Below, piece after piece: positions 35,599-44,764 of a DNA stretch of 64,000 nucleotides; the stretch's first letter is position 1, and each line of letters begins with the position of its first letter. Source of the stretch: an uncultured Allomuricauda sp. Its GTDB lineage: Bacteria; Bacteroidota; Bacteroidia; Flavobacteriales; Flavobacteriaceae. The translations under genes and the position numbers were made by a program. The stretch covers positions 1,116,001-1,180,000 of the forward strand of contig NZ_CANMUU010000001.1 in NCBI RefSeq assembly GCF_947501165.1. Reading direction: 5' to 3'. The notes below the pieces were generated by a model. That model had not been told where the DNA came from. It ran no database searches and saw nothing but the letters and a program-made list of their open reading frames with translations.

Positions 35599-37983
35599 TT
35601 AAAATTGAAATTTGTAACCAAAATCAGGAAAGAATCCTATCTGGTCAACTTGGTCCACATTGTTGGTTAGCCGGTTGTATCGTCTTGCAAAGACATTTTC
35701 ATTGGCTGTAACATTTTGTAGATCCACGTAAAATCTGTGGGATTGTTTTTTACTTCTACTATTGATTTTAAGGCCAAATTTGACATCCCACCTGAAGTAA
35801 CCGTCTTGCTGTTCGCTAAAGGCCAAGTCTTCTCGTAACACTTCAAATCCCGCTTCCCTGGAAGCTTCAAGGTCTACAGGCGTGAAGAAGCGCCCACCAG
35901 CGAAGGATAGTCTAGAGTCCACAAAAAGAATCTTACTTTTATTGGTCCCCATTGGGAATTCTTTTCCGGCTAGGGCATTAATAACATAACCATTATTAAA
36001 TGGGGTATCCCTTTCAATGCCATCACTGCCCTCATACCTACTTTCATAAAAAGAACCCGTTAAAAGCCCATAGTAGTTTTGACTGAAAAACTTCTCCAAG
36101 GTAAATTCAACACCTCGGTTAAAGCCAGTTCCTTCGTTCACAAGAGAAACCCTGTCATTGGAAAATCCGAAATCTGCACCTTCTGTAAGTGAGGAATAGC
36201 TGGATGGAAAAGATTCTACGGCTGCATTGTCTATATCTTGATTGTAGACCTCTATTTTTCCTCTCCAGTCATTGCCCAATTTTACATCATACCCTAAAAC
36301 GTAGTGGTTGCTTCTTATAAAATCCAAATCTCTATTAGTTTGAACCAAATTGCCATTTACTTCTTCATTTAGAAACAAAAGCGGGAAAGGAACATTCTGA
36401 TGATGGAGGCCATATCCAAAATTTACTTTGTGATTGGGTGCAATTTGAAAATTCAGAGCAGCTCTAGGTTCAAGCACAAATTGTTCGTTCAAACTTCCAT
36501 ACTGGGCATGCAATCCTGCATCCAAGGTTAGTTTTTCGGTCAATCTAAACTGGCTTTGCACATAGGGTTGAATGATTGAGAAGGATTCGTCAACATTTAA
36601 AAAAGTGAATAAATCCGGGTCACCATCACCATCATTGTCCGGCTGTTCATTTCTATCACTATTGGTCAACTCTACATTGAAATTCTCTAGAAGCACACCT
36701 GTTCTTAAGGTGCCTCTATTGCTTAGTTTTGTGTTGAACAGCGTAGAGAAAGAAAGCCTTGTTTCGGAATTATCGGCCTCTGTAAAAAGTAGTATTCTTT
36801 CCTGAGGAGTATCCTTGTTTATGAATCTATCTGCCGTAAATTCATTTCCTGTGAATGAGGTTCCCACCACGGTTCTTAAATACGATTTTTTTCCAATAGG
36901 AATTTGGTGTTTTATACCTACAACTCCAAAATTGGAATCGACAAAGGTGTTTTCATCCTCAGCAGCAAATAGGTCATCTTCATCAATATCATCGCCCAAG
37001 AACTCTATATTGGATGTGCCCAACATCCCAAATAGAGAGACCCGACCCAATTTCCCAGAACCAAAATCGATATTGTACGTTAAATCGCTATAGTTTGGTG
37101 TGGCAGCGGTACCACCTGCACCCGTTCCCAGCAAATCGATTAACGAATAGCGAGCTGCAATTAAGAATGAACCGTTCTTTTTACCCAAAGGGCCTTCCGC
37201 ATTGACTTCAACTCCAGTGAAAATACCCACTTGTCCAGAAAACTCATAGTCGTCTACATTTCCTTTTCTCAGACCTAAGTCAAAAACACCTCCTAGAGCA
37301 TTACCATATTCCGATGCAAACGCCGAGGTTAAAAAATCCGAATTCTTCAATGTGTTGGGGTTAACTGCAGATACCGGACCTCCTGTGGTACCTACCGTGG
37401 AAAAATGATTGGGATTTGGTACTGGAATTCCTTCCACCCTCCACAACAATCCCGTTGGAGAGTTGCCACGAACCACGATGTCATTTCGACTATCATCAGG
37501 AGTGGAGACCCCGGCAAAGTTTGCTGCCAAGCGGCCTACATCACTTCGTCCCCCAGAAAAACGGGTTACTTCCTCTACGCCAAACTGTCTTGCAGATACT
37601 GTAGCCAATTTATTATTCGCCCTATCCTTGTTGGTATTCGATGTTAGAACAACTTCGTCCAATTGGTTGAATGACTCTAACAAAGAAACCGAAAGAAAAA
37701 CATCCTTTCCTGTGGTCACTTCTATATTGGGCAGTGTTACACTCTCGTACCCAATATAACTCACCCTTATTTTTTGTCTACCTGTTGGTGTGTTTTCAAG
37801 AGTGAACCTACCATTTTCATCGCTTATTACTCCTAAGCTTTCCGTCTGGTCCAATAATTCTATGGTCGCCCCGATAAGGGGTATTTCAGACTGTTTGTCC
37901 AGAACAATACCTTTGATGGTTCCTGTTTGAGCCATTAGTTGTTGGCCAATTAAGAGGGCCAATACAATTCCTAACTTTTTCAT
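35599..37983 (-). CDS. TonB-dependent receptor with carboxypeptidase-regulatory-like domain
   Basis: A 794-residue outer membrane receptor: signal MKKLGIVLALLIGQQLMAQ, a CarboxypepD_reg-like domain at about residues 20-105 (GTIKGIVLDKQSEIPLIGAT, VSYIGYESVTLPN), the TonB box region QLDEVVLTSN, a plug (about 120-235, RGNSPTGLLWRVEGIPVPNP) and a barrel ending in DFGYKFQF with terminal Phe. The plug's opening is of the type seen in receptors with long extracellular loops. No SusD gene is adjacent, and the divergent neighbour is a LytS kinase 235 bp away. Substrate unknown. Confidence 0.88.
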   Translation of the reverse strand: MKKLGIVLALLIGQQLMAQTGTIKGIVLDKQSEIPLIGATIELLDQTESLGVISDENGRFTLENTPTGRQKIRVSYIGYESVTLPNIEVTTGKDVFLSVSLLESFNQLDEVVLTSNTNKDRANNKLATVSARQFGVEEVTRFSGGRSDVGRLAANFAGVSTPDDSRNDIVVRGNSPTGLLWRVEGIPVPNPNHFSTVGTTGGPVSAVNPNTLKNSDFLTSAFASEYGNALGGVFDLGLRKGNVDDYEFSGQVGIFTGVEVNAEGPLGKKNGSFLIAARYSLIDLLGTGAGGTAATPNYSDLTYNIDFGSGKLGRVSLFGMLGTSNIEFLGDDIDEDDLFAAEDENTFVDSNFGVVGIKHQIPIGKKSYLRTVVGTSFTGNEFTADRFINKDTPQERILLFTEADNSETRLSFSTLFNTKLSNRGTLRTGVLLENFNVELTNSDRNEQPDNDGDGDPDLFTFLNVDESFSIIQPYVQSQFRLTEKLTLDAGLHAQYGSLNEQFVLEPRAALNFQIAPNHKVNFGYGLHHQNVPFPLLFLNEEVNGNLVQTNRDLDFIRSNHYVLGYDVKLGNDWRGKIEVYNQDIDNAAVESFPSSYSSLTEGADFGFSNDRVSLVNEGTGFNRGVEFTLEKFFSQNYYGLLTGSFYESRYEGSDGIERDTPFNNGYVINALAGKEFPMGTNKSKILFVDSRLSFAGGRFFTPVDLEASREAGFEVLREDLAFSEQQDGYFRWDVKFGLKINSRSKKQSHRFYVDLQNVTANENVFARRYNRLTNNVDQVDQIGFFPDFGYKFQF

Positions 37984-38218
37984 GATTTTTAGTTGTTTTC
38001 TCCAAAAGTGTATTGGTTTTAGGATCTGAGGAGAACGCTAAAAGATGAATTGTTGATTTTGTACTTGTCTGTAACCTTAAATTGATTGAGTTGATTTTTT
38101 TAGCATTTACACATGGAATCACGGTTTAACCTTGTAAATGACGAATCAAACCCTTTTTTCACAATTCAGTCAACAGTGAAAAGGGTGGCCAATAGACTTC
38201 TTTATCTTTATAGTTGAT

Positions 38219-39307
38219 ATGAAGAATTTTTTTACAAAAAAGGGTCTCAGAAAATTTTTCTTCCGATGGATGGTGGTCAATGTGGTTTACCTTTTAATAA
38301 AGGCTTCTGTTGATCACGATGGCGAGGGCTTTGGGAGTTTTTTAGAACCCACTCCGATTTTTTATTACTTAACAGCCTTCATGTTTTTCATGATTACTTG
38401 GGAGTACAACGACCATCTCATTTATAAGCAATTAAAATCAGGTGGGCTTAACTTAAAGAACAGTTTGATGGTTTTTATCAAAACCATGTTGGTTTTGGTT
38501 CCGTTAACGACTCTGATCTATTATTTAGCACTTTTCCCCTTAAGGGATTTTATGGGAATAGTTTGCGAAGATCCTCCCCTTGAGTTTAGGGCCAATATTT
38601 TAAGGGCTTGGCTGTTAGGAACAGCAGTAATCTTTATCAATCTTTTCTATTTTTCAATGAAGCAAAGAGACGAACTTACCAAGCAGATGGATGATTTGAA
38701 ACGAGAAATGATGGCCTCCCAATACACTACATTAAAGAATCAGATAAGTCCACATTTTTTGTTCAACAGCTTAAACACATTGACTTCGTTAATGTATGAG
38801 GATAGAGATTTGGCTTCGGATTTTGTGACCCGTTTAGCTTCTACCTATCGTTACATATTAGATAATAGAGAACATGATTTGGTTAGCCTCCAAAAGGAAA
38901 TCAACTTTTTGGATTCCTATATTTTTATGATGAATGTAAGGCATAAGAAGGCTGTTGAAATATCCATGGACATACAAGTAGAGCTGAAGGGTTATTTCAT
39001 ACCCACCCTTACGTTACAAATGCTTGTTGAAAATGCCCTAAAGCACAACCAGTATAGTAAAGAAAAACCGCTCCACATATTAATTTCCAACATTCAACAG
39101 GATGCTCTGGTGATAAAGAACAATCTTCAAAAAAGGATCAAGCCGGAGGAAACTACAAAAATGGGCCTACAGAATATTAAAAAGAGGTATGCCTATTATT
39201 CCAACAAACAGGTCCTTGTTCGAGAAGAGGAGGACTTCTTTGAGGTGATTATACCTCTTTTGGAGAGCGATGTAATGAAAACCAACCTTAAAACCATTTC
39301 TGGATGA
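38219..39307 (+). CDS. LytS-family sensor histidine kinase
   Basis: A 362-residue membrane kinase with four hydrophobic helices in residues 12-155, then a short coiled coil (RDELTKQMDDLKREMMASQ). The His_kinase domain has the phospho-acceptor block LKNQISPHFLFNSLNTL, whose HFLFN histidine is the site, and an HATPase_c end with LQMLVENALKHNQ and MGLQNIKKRY. Its gene overlaps the LytTR regulator by 4 bp (ATGA), which makes the pair one functional unit. No extracellular sensor domain is seen. Confidence 0.93.
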   Translation: MKNFFTKKGLRKFFFRWMVVNVVYLLIKASVDHDGEGFGSFLEPTPIFYYLTAFMFFMITWEYNDHLIYKQLKSGGLNLKNSLMVFIKTMLVLVPLTTLIYYLALFPLRDFMGIVCEDPPLEFRANILRAWLLGTAVIFINLFYFSMKQRDELTKQMDDLKREMMASQYTTLKNQISPHFLFNSLNTLTSLMYEDRDLASDFVTRLASTYRYILDNREHDLVSLQKEINFLDSYIFMMNVRHKKAVEISMDIQVELKGYFIPTLTLQMLVENALKHNQYSKEKPLHILISNIQQDALVIKNNLQKRIKPEETTKMGLQNIKKRYAYYSNKQVLVREEEDFFEVIIPLLESDVMKTNLKTISG

Positions 39308-40059
39308 AAGCCGTAATCATAGAAGATGAGGAATTTGCGGCAAAACGACTTGGGCAGATGGTCAAGGATTTGGCTCCTGAGATTTCGATAGTTGCAGAGA
39401 TAAACTCGGTGGAGAGTGGTACAAACTGGTTCAAAAAGAATGATAACCCTGACCTCATTTTTCTGGATATCCAGCTGAATGATGGATATGGTTTTGATAT
39501 TTTGGATGGATTAAATGAACACCCTCTGGTCATTTTTACTACGGCATATAATGAATTTGCCATACGTGGATTCAAATACAATGGATTGGATTATTTATTG
39601 AAACCCATCGTTAAAGAGGATTTGAAGAAGGCGTTGGAAAAATTCAAAAAAAATATAACCAGAAATGGGAATGGAACTTCGGAAAATCTTGAGCATTTAA
39701 AACAACTTTTCCATAAAGAATATAAACATCGTTTTATGGTTAAGGTTGGTAACATGTTCAAATCATTCAACGTTGAGGATATTGCATACTTTAAGTCCCA
39801 CGAAGGGTTGATTCATTTGTACACGCATACTGGAAAATCATACCCTATCGAATATACTATCGATCAATTGGAAAATATTCTGAATCCCATTCATTTTTTT
39901 CGTGTCAATAGAAAATTCATGGTATCAGTTAAGGCCGTAACGGAAATACATAGCTATTTTAATAGCCGCTTATTGTTAAAGATTCTTCCAAAGGAAGAAG
40001 AGCAGGTTGTTGTTTCGAGAGAGCGGACGACTAACTTTAAGCGCTGGCTGGACATGTAA
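39304..40059 (+). CDS. LytTR-family response regulator
   Basis: A 251-residue regulator: receiver domain at residues 1-120 (VIIEDEEFAAKRL, phospho-acceptor in DLIFLDIQLNDGYG, then LKPIVKEDLKKAL) and a C-terminal LytTR DNA-binding domain at about 145-250 (MVKVGNMFKSFNVEDIAYFK and FFRVNRKFMVSVKAV). LytTR proteins bind direct repeats upstream of targets. It is translationally coupled to the LytS kinase; the divergent TonB receptor at 37983 is a possible target because of the shared intergenic region. Confidence 0.94.
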   Translation: MKAVIIEDEEFAAKRLGQMVKDLAPEISIVAEINSVESGTNWFKKNDNPDLIFLDIQLNDGYGFDILDGLNEHPLVIFTTAYNEFAIRGFKYNGLDYLLKPIVKEDLKKALEKFKKNITRNGNGTSENLEHLKQLFHKEYKHRFMVKVGNMFKSFNVEDIAYFKSHEGLIHLYTHTGKSYPIEYTIDQLENILNPIHFFRVNRKFMVSVKAVTEIHSYFNSRLLLKILPKEEEQVVVSRERTTNFKRWLDM

Positions 40060-40097
40060 TCATTTCCAGTAATTAATAAGCTTTATAAATAGGAAGT

Positions 40098-41201
40098 TTA
40101 CCATCTCTGGTTTCTAAAACCATTGCTTTTGGCAAATTCGACCGTAGCTACTAGATAATCTTCCAAATTGTACTTGGGGATTGGTAAAATACTTTCCAAC
40201 AAGGTGGTGTCCCATTCATATGGTTTTGAAGTCAAATATGGCGTTAGATGAACACCAATGGTCTCATAATAGAATTGTTCCAAGGCACTTTCAAACTCCG
40301 ATGCGGTATCCATAAATTCTTGGGTTAGTTTAAAGTTCTTGAAGTTTACCGTTTCCAGGATTTTAGCAATTCCATTGAATATGTTTGTCCCTTTGGAATT
40401 TACAATGTTTAATTGGTTTACATCGGTATCAAATACTTTGGTTATTACCTTAGCGGCATAGTCCGTTGGAATGATATTTAGTTTGCTATCATGATTTGCT
40501 TGAATCCGAACAGTTTCGGAAGAAGGGCTTTTATAGAAGAATTTGGCAAATAGGTAAAAGACCATGTATTTGGAAATGAAAAAGTTGGGACTGTCCAAAA
40601 TATTTCCACCTAGAACACTGGGGCGCAATATTTGAATAGGGATTTTGGTTTCAGTACCGGCCTTTACCAAATATTTTTCTGCGGCATGTTTAGAGGCCTC
40701 ATAATAGTTGCGATACTCGTTTTGTTCGGTATCTACATAATTATTCTTTAACAGACCATCCAGTTTTCCAATCGAGAAGGCAGTACTTATGTAGACAAAT
40801 TTCAACAGGTAATCTTTGTAAGCCTTGAAGATATTTTGAGTCAACGTTAGGTTTTCCTTAAAAATTTCTGATTTGCTCTTTGGATCTACGGAAAGGTTAA
40901 CAAATCCAGCTGAATGTATAAAGTAATGCGCCTTGTTTTCTTTTAAAAAGAAAGCAGGTTGTAATAGGTTTTCTGCATCTATTACTTCAATAATATTCGC
41001 TATAGTTTTTCTATTTTCATGGATAAAAGTTGGTGCAGAACCACTATCCAGCATGTTTTCTATTCTAGTTTGAGCAGAAACGTGTTTCTTTCTCCGAACT
41101 ATCAGATATATTTTTTCCAGAACATGGAACCTACTTTCAAGGAGGGAAAAAAGTATTTGTGAACCTAGTGTTCCTGTTGCTCCGGTTAAAACAATGTTCA
41201 T
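40098..41201 (-). CDS. SDR-family NAD(P)-dependent reductase (fatty acyl reductase/thioester reductase-like)
   Basis: A 367-residue Rossmann protein. The cofactor loop is TGATGTLGSQI (residues 7-17, GxxGxxG). Later marks are HSAGFVNLSV, the catalytic YxxxK as YYEASKHAAEKY and LRPSVLGG. The length and the C-terminal part match the NAD_binding_4 group of male-sterility/fatty acyl-CoA reductase and thioester-reductase proteins. Such enzymes reduce acyl thioesters or act on sterol-like and sugar substrates. No phosphopantetheine partner is adjacent except the transferase two genes away at 42678; a functional link is possible but not shown. Confidence 0.78.
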   Translation of the reverse strand: MNIVLTGATGTLGSQILFSLLESRFHVLEKIYLIVRRKKHVSAQTRIENMLDSGSAPTFIHENRKTIANIIEVIDAENLLQPAFFLKENKAHYFIHSAGFVNLSVDPKSKSEIFKENLTLTQNIFKAYKDYLLKFVYISTAFSIGKLDGLLKNNYVDTEQNEYRNYYEASKHAAEKYLVKAGTETKIPIQILRPSVLGGNILDSPNFFISKYMVFYLFAKFFYKSPSSETVRIQANHDSKLNIIPTDYAAKVITKVFDTDVNQLNIVNSKGTNIFNGIAKILETVNFKNFKLTQEFMDTASEFESALEQFYYETIGVHLTPYLTSKPYEWDTTLLESILPIPKYNLEDYLVATVEFAKSNGFRNQRW

Positions 41202-41231
41202 CTGACGGGTATTGTATTAAGAAGTCTAAAA

Positions 41232-41262
41232 TAATAAACCCTCGCAATTGGCGAGGGTTTAT
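41232..41262 (-). terminator. terminator of ahcY (minus strand)
   Basis: AATAAACCCTCGC (41232-41244), loop AATTG, GCGAGGGTTTATT (41250-41262): a perfect 13-bp stem, 25 bp after the ahcY stop and followed on the minus strand by ATTTT. Confidence 0.88.
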
Positions 41263-41286
41263 TTGTCAATTTTCTAGAATATATGT

Positions 41287-42603
41287 CTAGTATCTGTAAT
41301 ATTCGGGCTTAAAAGGTCCTTCAACAGTAACACCGATGTATTCTGCTTGGTCTTTTTTAAGTTCCGTAAGCTCAGCACCTAATCTTGATAAATGCAATTT
41401 GGCTACTTTTTCATCCAAGTGTTTTGGAAGCATATACACTTCGTTGTGGTACTTATCACTGTTGTTCCAAAGCTCAATTTGAGCTAAGGTCTGATTGGTA
41501 AACGAGTTACTCATCACAAAACTTGGGTGTCCAGTAGCACATCCAAGGTTAACCAAACGTCCTTCGGCCAATATAATAATGTCTTTACCATCAACCGTGT
41601 ATTTATCAACCTGAGGTTTAATCTCGTCCTTGGTGTCACCGTATTCGCCGTTTAGCCAGGCCATGTCTATTTCATTATCAAAGTGTCCTATGTTGCAGAC
41701 AATGGCTTTATCCTTTAAGGCCTTGAAATGCTCAGCTCTAATAATGTCCTTGTTTCCTGTGGTGGTAATAACAATATCAGCGTTGCCAACCACAGTTTCC
41801 AATCGCTTTACCTCGTAACCGTCCATACATGCTTGAAGCGCACAGATGGGGTCAATTTCAGTAACGGTCACTATAGCACCGGCACCTCTAAAGGATGCTG
41901 CCGTTCCTTTTCCAACATCTCCATAACCGGCGACTACAACTCGCTTTCCAGCAAGCATGGTATCCGTAGCTCTTCGAATGGCGTCTACAGCACTTTCTTT
42001 ACAACCGTACTTATTATCAAATTTAGATTTGGTAACAGAATCGTTGACGTTGATAGCTGGCATAGGAAGTGTGCCATTTTTTACACGCTCGTACAATCTA
42101 TGGACACCTGTGGTAGTTTCTTCGGAAAGCCCTTTAATGGCCGCAGCTAATTCGGGATATTGGTCCAAAACCATATTGGTCAAATCCCCACCATCGTCAA
42201 GAATCATGTTCAATGGTTCTCTTTCCTCACCAAAGAACAGGGTTTGTTCTATACACCAATCAAATTCCTCTTCGGTCATACCTTTCCATGCATAAACAGG
42301 GATTCCAGCCGCAGCAATTGCAGCCGCCGCATGATCTTGTGTGGAAAAAATATTACAGGAACTCCATGTTACTTCAGCACCTAATGCAATCAAAGTCTCA
42401 ATCAAAACTGCGGTTTGAATAGTCATGTGCAAACATCCAGCAATACGCGCTCCTTTAAGAGGTTGTTCATCTTTGTACTCTTCTCGCAATGCCATTAATC
42501 CAGGCATCTCAGCCTCAGCCAATTCAATTTCTTTTCTACCCCAATCGGCTAACGAAATATCTTTTACCTTGTAGGGAACATAGGGAATTGTCTTTGTGCT
42601 CAT
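41287..42603 (-). CDS. ahcY: adenosylhomocysteinase
   Basis: NAD-dependent hydrolase that splits S-adenosylhomocysteine into adenosine and homocysteine, relieving inhibition of methyltransferases. The 438-residue protein has [20 protein letters not shown] at the start, [29 protein letters not shown], the NAD motif [13 protein letters not shown] and the C-terminal [20 protein letters not shown] with the YR-type end (FKPEYYRY) reaching the neighbour's cofactor site. It has its own promoter and terminator. It is divergent from the phosphopantetheinyl transferase. Confidence 0.97.
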   Translation of the reverse strand: MSTKTIPYVPYKVKDISLADWGRKEIELAEAEMPGLMALREEYKDEQPLKGARIAGCLHMTIQTAVLIETLIALGAEVTWSSCNIFSTQDHAAAAIAAAGIPVYAWKGMTEEEFDWCIEQTLFFGEEREPLNMILDDGGDLTNMVLDQYPELAAAIKGLSEETTTGVHRLYERVKNGTLPMPAINVNDSVTKSKFDNKYGCKESAVDAIRRATDTMLAGKRVVVAGYGDVGKGTAASFRGAGAIVTVTEIDPICALQACMDGYEVKRLETVVGNADIVITTTGNKDIIRAEHFKALKDKAIVCNIGHFDNEIDMAWLNGEYGDTKDEIKPQVDKYTVDGKDIIILAEGRLVNLGCATGHPSFVMSNSFTNQTLAQIELWNNSDKYHNEVYMLPKHLDEKVAKLHLSRLGAELTELKKDQAEYIGVTVEGPFKPEYYRY

Positions 42604-42648
42604 ACTTTTTTGTTACTTTAACTTTTGTAGCTTAGCTATTTAAGGCTG

Positions 42649-42656
42649 CAAAGATA
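42649..42656 (-). promoter_or_regulatory. -7 element (TATCTTTG) for ahcY
   Basis: On the minus strand TATCTTTG followed by C lies 45 bp before the ahcY start; the -33 region would fall over the start of the divergent transferase gene. Confidence 0.6.
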
Positions 42657-42677
42657 CAAATTACTAAACTCATAATT

Positions 42678-43313
42678 GTGCCCATTTACAAAAGCATAAC
42701 AGTTTCTCCAAGTACTACCGCTTACTTGTGGAAGGTAACTGAATCCGAATCCGATTTGGCCCATAATGTTGAATTGACTCCTCATTGTCAACAACGGCTG
42801 GATGGTATGAAATCCGAGATGCATCGAAGGGCTTTTTTGAGTATTCGCCATTTACTGGCTGAAGCAGGTTATGTAGATAAAGACCTATATTATTCAGATT
42901 TTGGGAAACCTTTTTTAAAGGATGGCAATCATATTTCCATTACCCATTCCAATAATTTTACGGGAATAATCATCAGCAAGAATGAAGAGGTAGGTATAGA
43001 TATTGAAATGCAACGTGAAAAAATCCTAAGAATCGCCCACAAATTCACACCTATTCATGAGTATAGAACCTTGACAAATACAGAAGCTGTGATTCGAAAA
43101 CTCACTATTGTATGGGGTGCCAAAGAATCATTGTATAAAATATATGCCCAACCGGGACTTAGTTTCTTACAGCATATTGATGTTTCGGATTTCCGTTTTG
43201 ACGATAAGGAAACCAAAGCTAAAATAAGATATCAAGGCCAAAAGTCGGAGTACGGCGTTAACTTTTTGGAGTTTGAAGGTTTTACCTGTGTTTATGCACA
43301 AAGGGAAGACTGA
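42678..43313 (+). CDS. 4'-phosphopantetheinyl transferase superfamily protein
   Basis: A 211-residue Sfp/AcpT-like protein that loads phosphopantetheine from CoA onto carrier proteins. The magnesium site is in EEVGIDIEMQREKI and WGAKESLYKIYAQPG (the WxxKES motif), with ISITHSNNFTGIIIS before it. It starts at GTG 42678, with no ATG nearby. In many flavobacteria this gene follows gldD; here it is next to ahcY. Whether it serves fatty acid ACP or a secondary-metabolite carrier is not visible; no separate AcpS is in the window. Confidence 0.9.
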   Translation: MPIYKSITVSPSTTAYLWKVTESESDLAHNVELTPHCQQRLDGMKSEMHRRAFLSIRHLLAEAGYVDKDLYYSDFGKPFLKDGNHISITHSNNFTGIIISKNEEVGIDIEMQREKILRIAHKFTPIHEYRTLTNTEAVIRKLTIVWGAKESLYKIYAQPGLSFLQHIDVSDFRFDDKETKAKIRYQGQKSEYGVNFLEFEGFTCVYAQRED

Positions 43314-43332
43314 TTTCACCATTGGCTTTTTG

Positions 43333-43340
43333 TAGCTTTG
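43333..43340 (+). promoter_or_regulatory. -7 element (TAGCTTTG) for the thiamine-binding protein operon
   Basis: TAGCTTTG fits TAnnTTTG and ends 23 bp before the ATG at 43364. The space after the transferase stop is too short for a TPP riboswitch, and none is seen. Confidence 0.55.
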
Positions 43341-43363
43341 TATTTTTAAATTTGATATCACCC

Positions 43364-43624
43364 ATGAAAGTTTCCGTTGAACTGACCCTTACTCCCCTGC
43401 AGGACAATTTTGAACCGCCTATCATCAACTTTATCCAAAGACTAAGAGCTTCAGACCTTACTGTTTTGGAAAACCCTTTAAGCACACAGGTGTACGGAGA
43501 TTATGATAAGGTCATAGGTTTATTACAAGCAGAAATCAAGGATGCTTTTGCCAACTTGGACCATGTGGTGTTACAAATGAAATTGGTGAAATCTGACCGA
43601 AGCACCTATGAGCCCCATTTTTGA
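43364..43624 (+). CDS. thiamine-binding protein (MTH1187/YkoF-like fold)
   Basis: An 86-residue cytoplasmic protein beginning MKVSVELTLTPLQDNFEPPI. It has the one-domain ferredoxin-like fold of the thiamine-binding family (motifs LTVLENPLSTQVYGDYDKVI and the strand HVVLQMKLVK). The ATG at 43364 starts the family sequence; 14 upstream in-frame codons from 43322 have no family features and overlap the promoter. It overlaps the PnuC gene by 17 bp. The co-transcribed PnuC and kinase-like genes support a role in vitamin B1 handling. Family assignment is by recalled motif similarity. Confidence 0.75.
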   Translation: MKVSVELTLTPLQDNFEPPIINFIQRLRASDLTVLENPLSTQVYGDYDKVIGLLQAEIKDAFANLDHVVLQMKLVKSDRSTYEPHF

Positions 43625-44246
43625 TTGGCTTTTTGCACAATATCAGGATACTCCTACCCATCTTATAGTTCTTGAGCTAATTGGAGTTTTTTTCGGATTT
43701 TTAAGTGTTTGGTTTTCCAAAAGGGAGAATATACTGGTATATCCTACAGGCATTGTTAGTACTGCCATATTTGTTTACATTCTTTTGGTTTACGGATTGT
43801 TGGGCGATATGCTGATTAATGCCTATTATTTCAGCATGAGCATCTATGGTTGGTGGGTATGGACGAGAAAAGTAGATGACGACCATTTTATTCCTATCAC
43901 CCAAATGAATGGATTAGAAAAAAAATGGGCGACGCTTTTATTTTTTTCGACAATAGTTTTCGTTTTTGGAGTTTATATCATCTTTAAAAAATTTGATTCA
44001 TGGACCGCTTATGTAGATACTTTGACTACAGCTATCTTTTTTGTGGGAATGTGGTTGATGGCCAAAAAAAAGTTGGAAAACTGGACATTCTGGATTATTG
44101 GAGATATCATTTCTGTTCCCTTATATTTATATAAGGGATTGGTGTTCTCCTCTTTTCAATACTTTTTGTTCACCATTATCGCCATTTATGGCTATCGCGC
44201 ATGGAAGAAAAGCTTGGGCAAGAGCCCTCAGACCTTATTAAAGTAG
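43608..44246 (+). CDS. PnuC-family vitamin transporter (thiamine or nicotinamide riboside)
   Basis: A 212-residue membrane protein with seven helices. Family marks are the N-terminal LIGVFFGFLSVWFSKREN, the substrate-region tryptophans in YYFSMSIYGWWVWTRK, and IIGDIISVPLYLYKGLVFSS. PnuC proteins transport nicotinamide riboside, and the PnuT subgroup transports thiamine. They work by facilitated diffusion, trapping the vitamin by a kinase. Here the partner upstream is a thiamine-binding protein and downstream a NadR-like kinase; thiamine (PnuT) is the more likely substrate from context, but NR is not excluded. The gene overlaps both neighbours. Confidence 0.88.
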   Translation: MSPIFDWLFAQYQDTPTHLIVLELIGVFFGFLSVWFSKRENILVYPTGIVSTAIFVYILLVYGLLGDMLINAYYFSMSIYGWWVWTRKVDDDHFIPITQMNGLEKKWATLLFFSTIVFVFGVYIIFKKFDSWTAYVDTLTTAIFFVGMWLMAKKKLENWTFWIIGDIISVPLYLYKGLVFSSFQYFLFTIIAIYGYRAWKKSLGKSPQTLLK

Positions 44247-44764
44247 TCCTGTTTGGACCAGAGTCTACTGGAAAAACTACACTTTCCCAACAATTGGCAG
44301 ACCATTACCAAACCCTTTGGGTTCCTGAATATGCTCGAGAATATTTGCAAAAAAAATGGGATAGAGAACAAAAAACCTGTGAGCCGAAAGATTTATTGCC
44401 CATTGCATACGGACAAATGAAAATGGAGAATGAATTAGCTAAGAAAGCGAATAGAATCCTTGTTTGTGACACAGATTTGTTAGAAACAAAAGTCTACTCT
44501 GAAGCCTATTATCTGGGCGATTGTGATCCTGTTCTAGAAAAATATGCACTCAGCAACACCTACGATTTGTATTTACTCACTTATATCGATATTCCATGGG
44601 TAAAAGATGATTTGAGGGACAAACCCGATGAACGTGAAAGTATGTTTTTGTATTTCCATGAAACTTTAAAGAAATACGATAGGAATTTCGTTACTTTAAA
44701 GGGAGATAAGGAACAACGATTCCAATTGGCAAAACAACATATAGATAAACTGCTTTACCCATGA
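44201..44764 (+). CDS. NadR-like P-loop kinase (AAA_28-type; nicotinamide riboside or thiamine kinase candidate)
   Basis: A 187-residue protein with a Walker A loop FGPESTGKTT (about residues 18-27). NadR-like motifs are the EYAREYL after the loop, VCDTDLLETKVYSEAYY (Walker B area) and the C-terminal DERESMFLYFHETLKKY. It matches the kinase domain of bifunctional NadR but lacks an adenylyltransferase domain. It overlaps the PnuC gene by 46 bp and the next gene by 4 bp. It is a natural partner for PnuC trapping; whether it phosphorylates nicotinamide riboside or thiamine is open. Confidence 0.8.
   Translation: MEEKLGQEPSDLIKVVLFGPESTGKTTLSQQLADHYQTLWVPEYAREYLQKKWDREQKTCEPKDLLPIAYGQMKMENELAKKANRILVCDTDLLETKVYSEAYYLGDCDPVLEKYALSNTYDLYLLTYIDIPWVKDDLRDKPDERESMFLYFHETLKKYDRNFVTLKGDKEQRFQLAKQHIDKLLYP

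Noticed and set aside
41728..42150. 140-codon frame on the plus strand inside ahcY
   Set aside because: Opposite strand of a well-conserved gene; the translation has no recognisable features.
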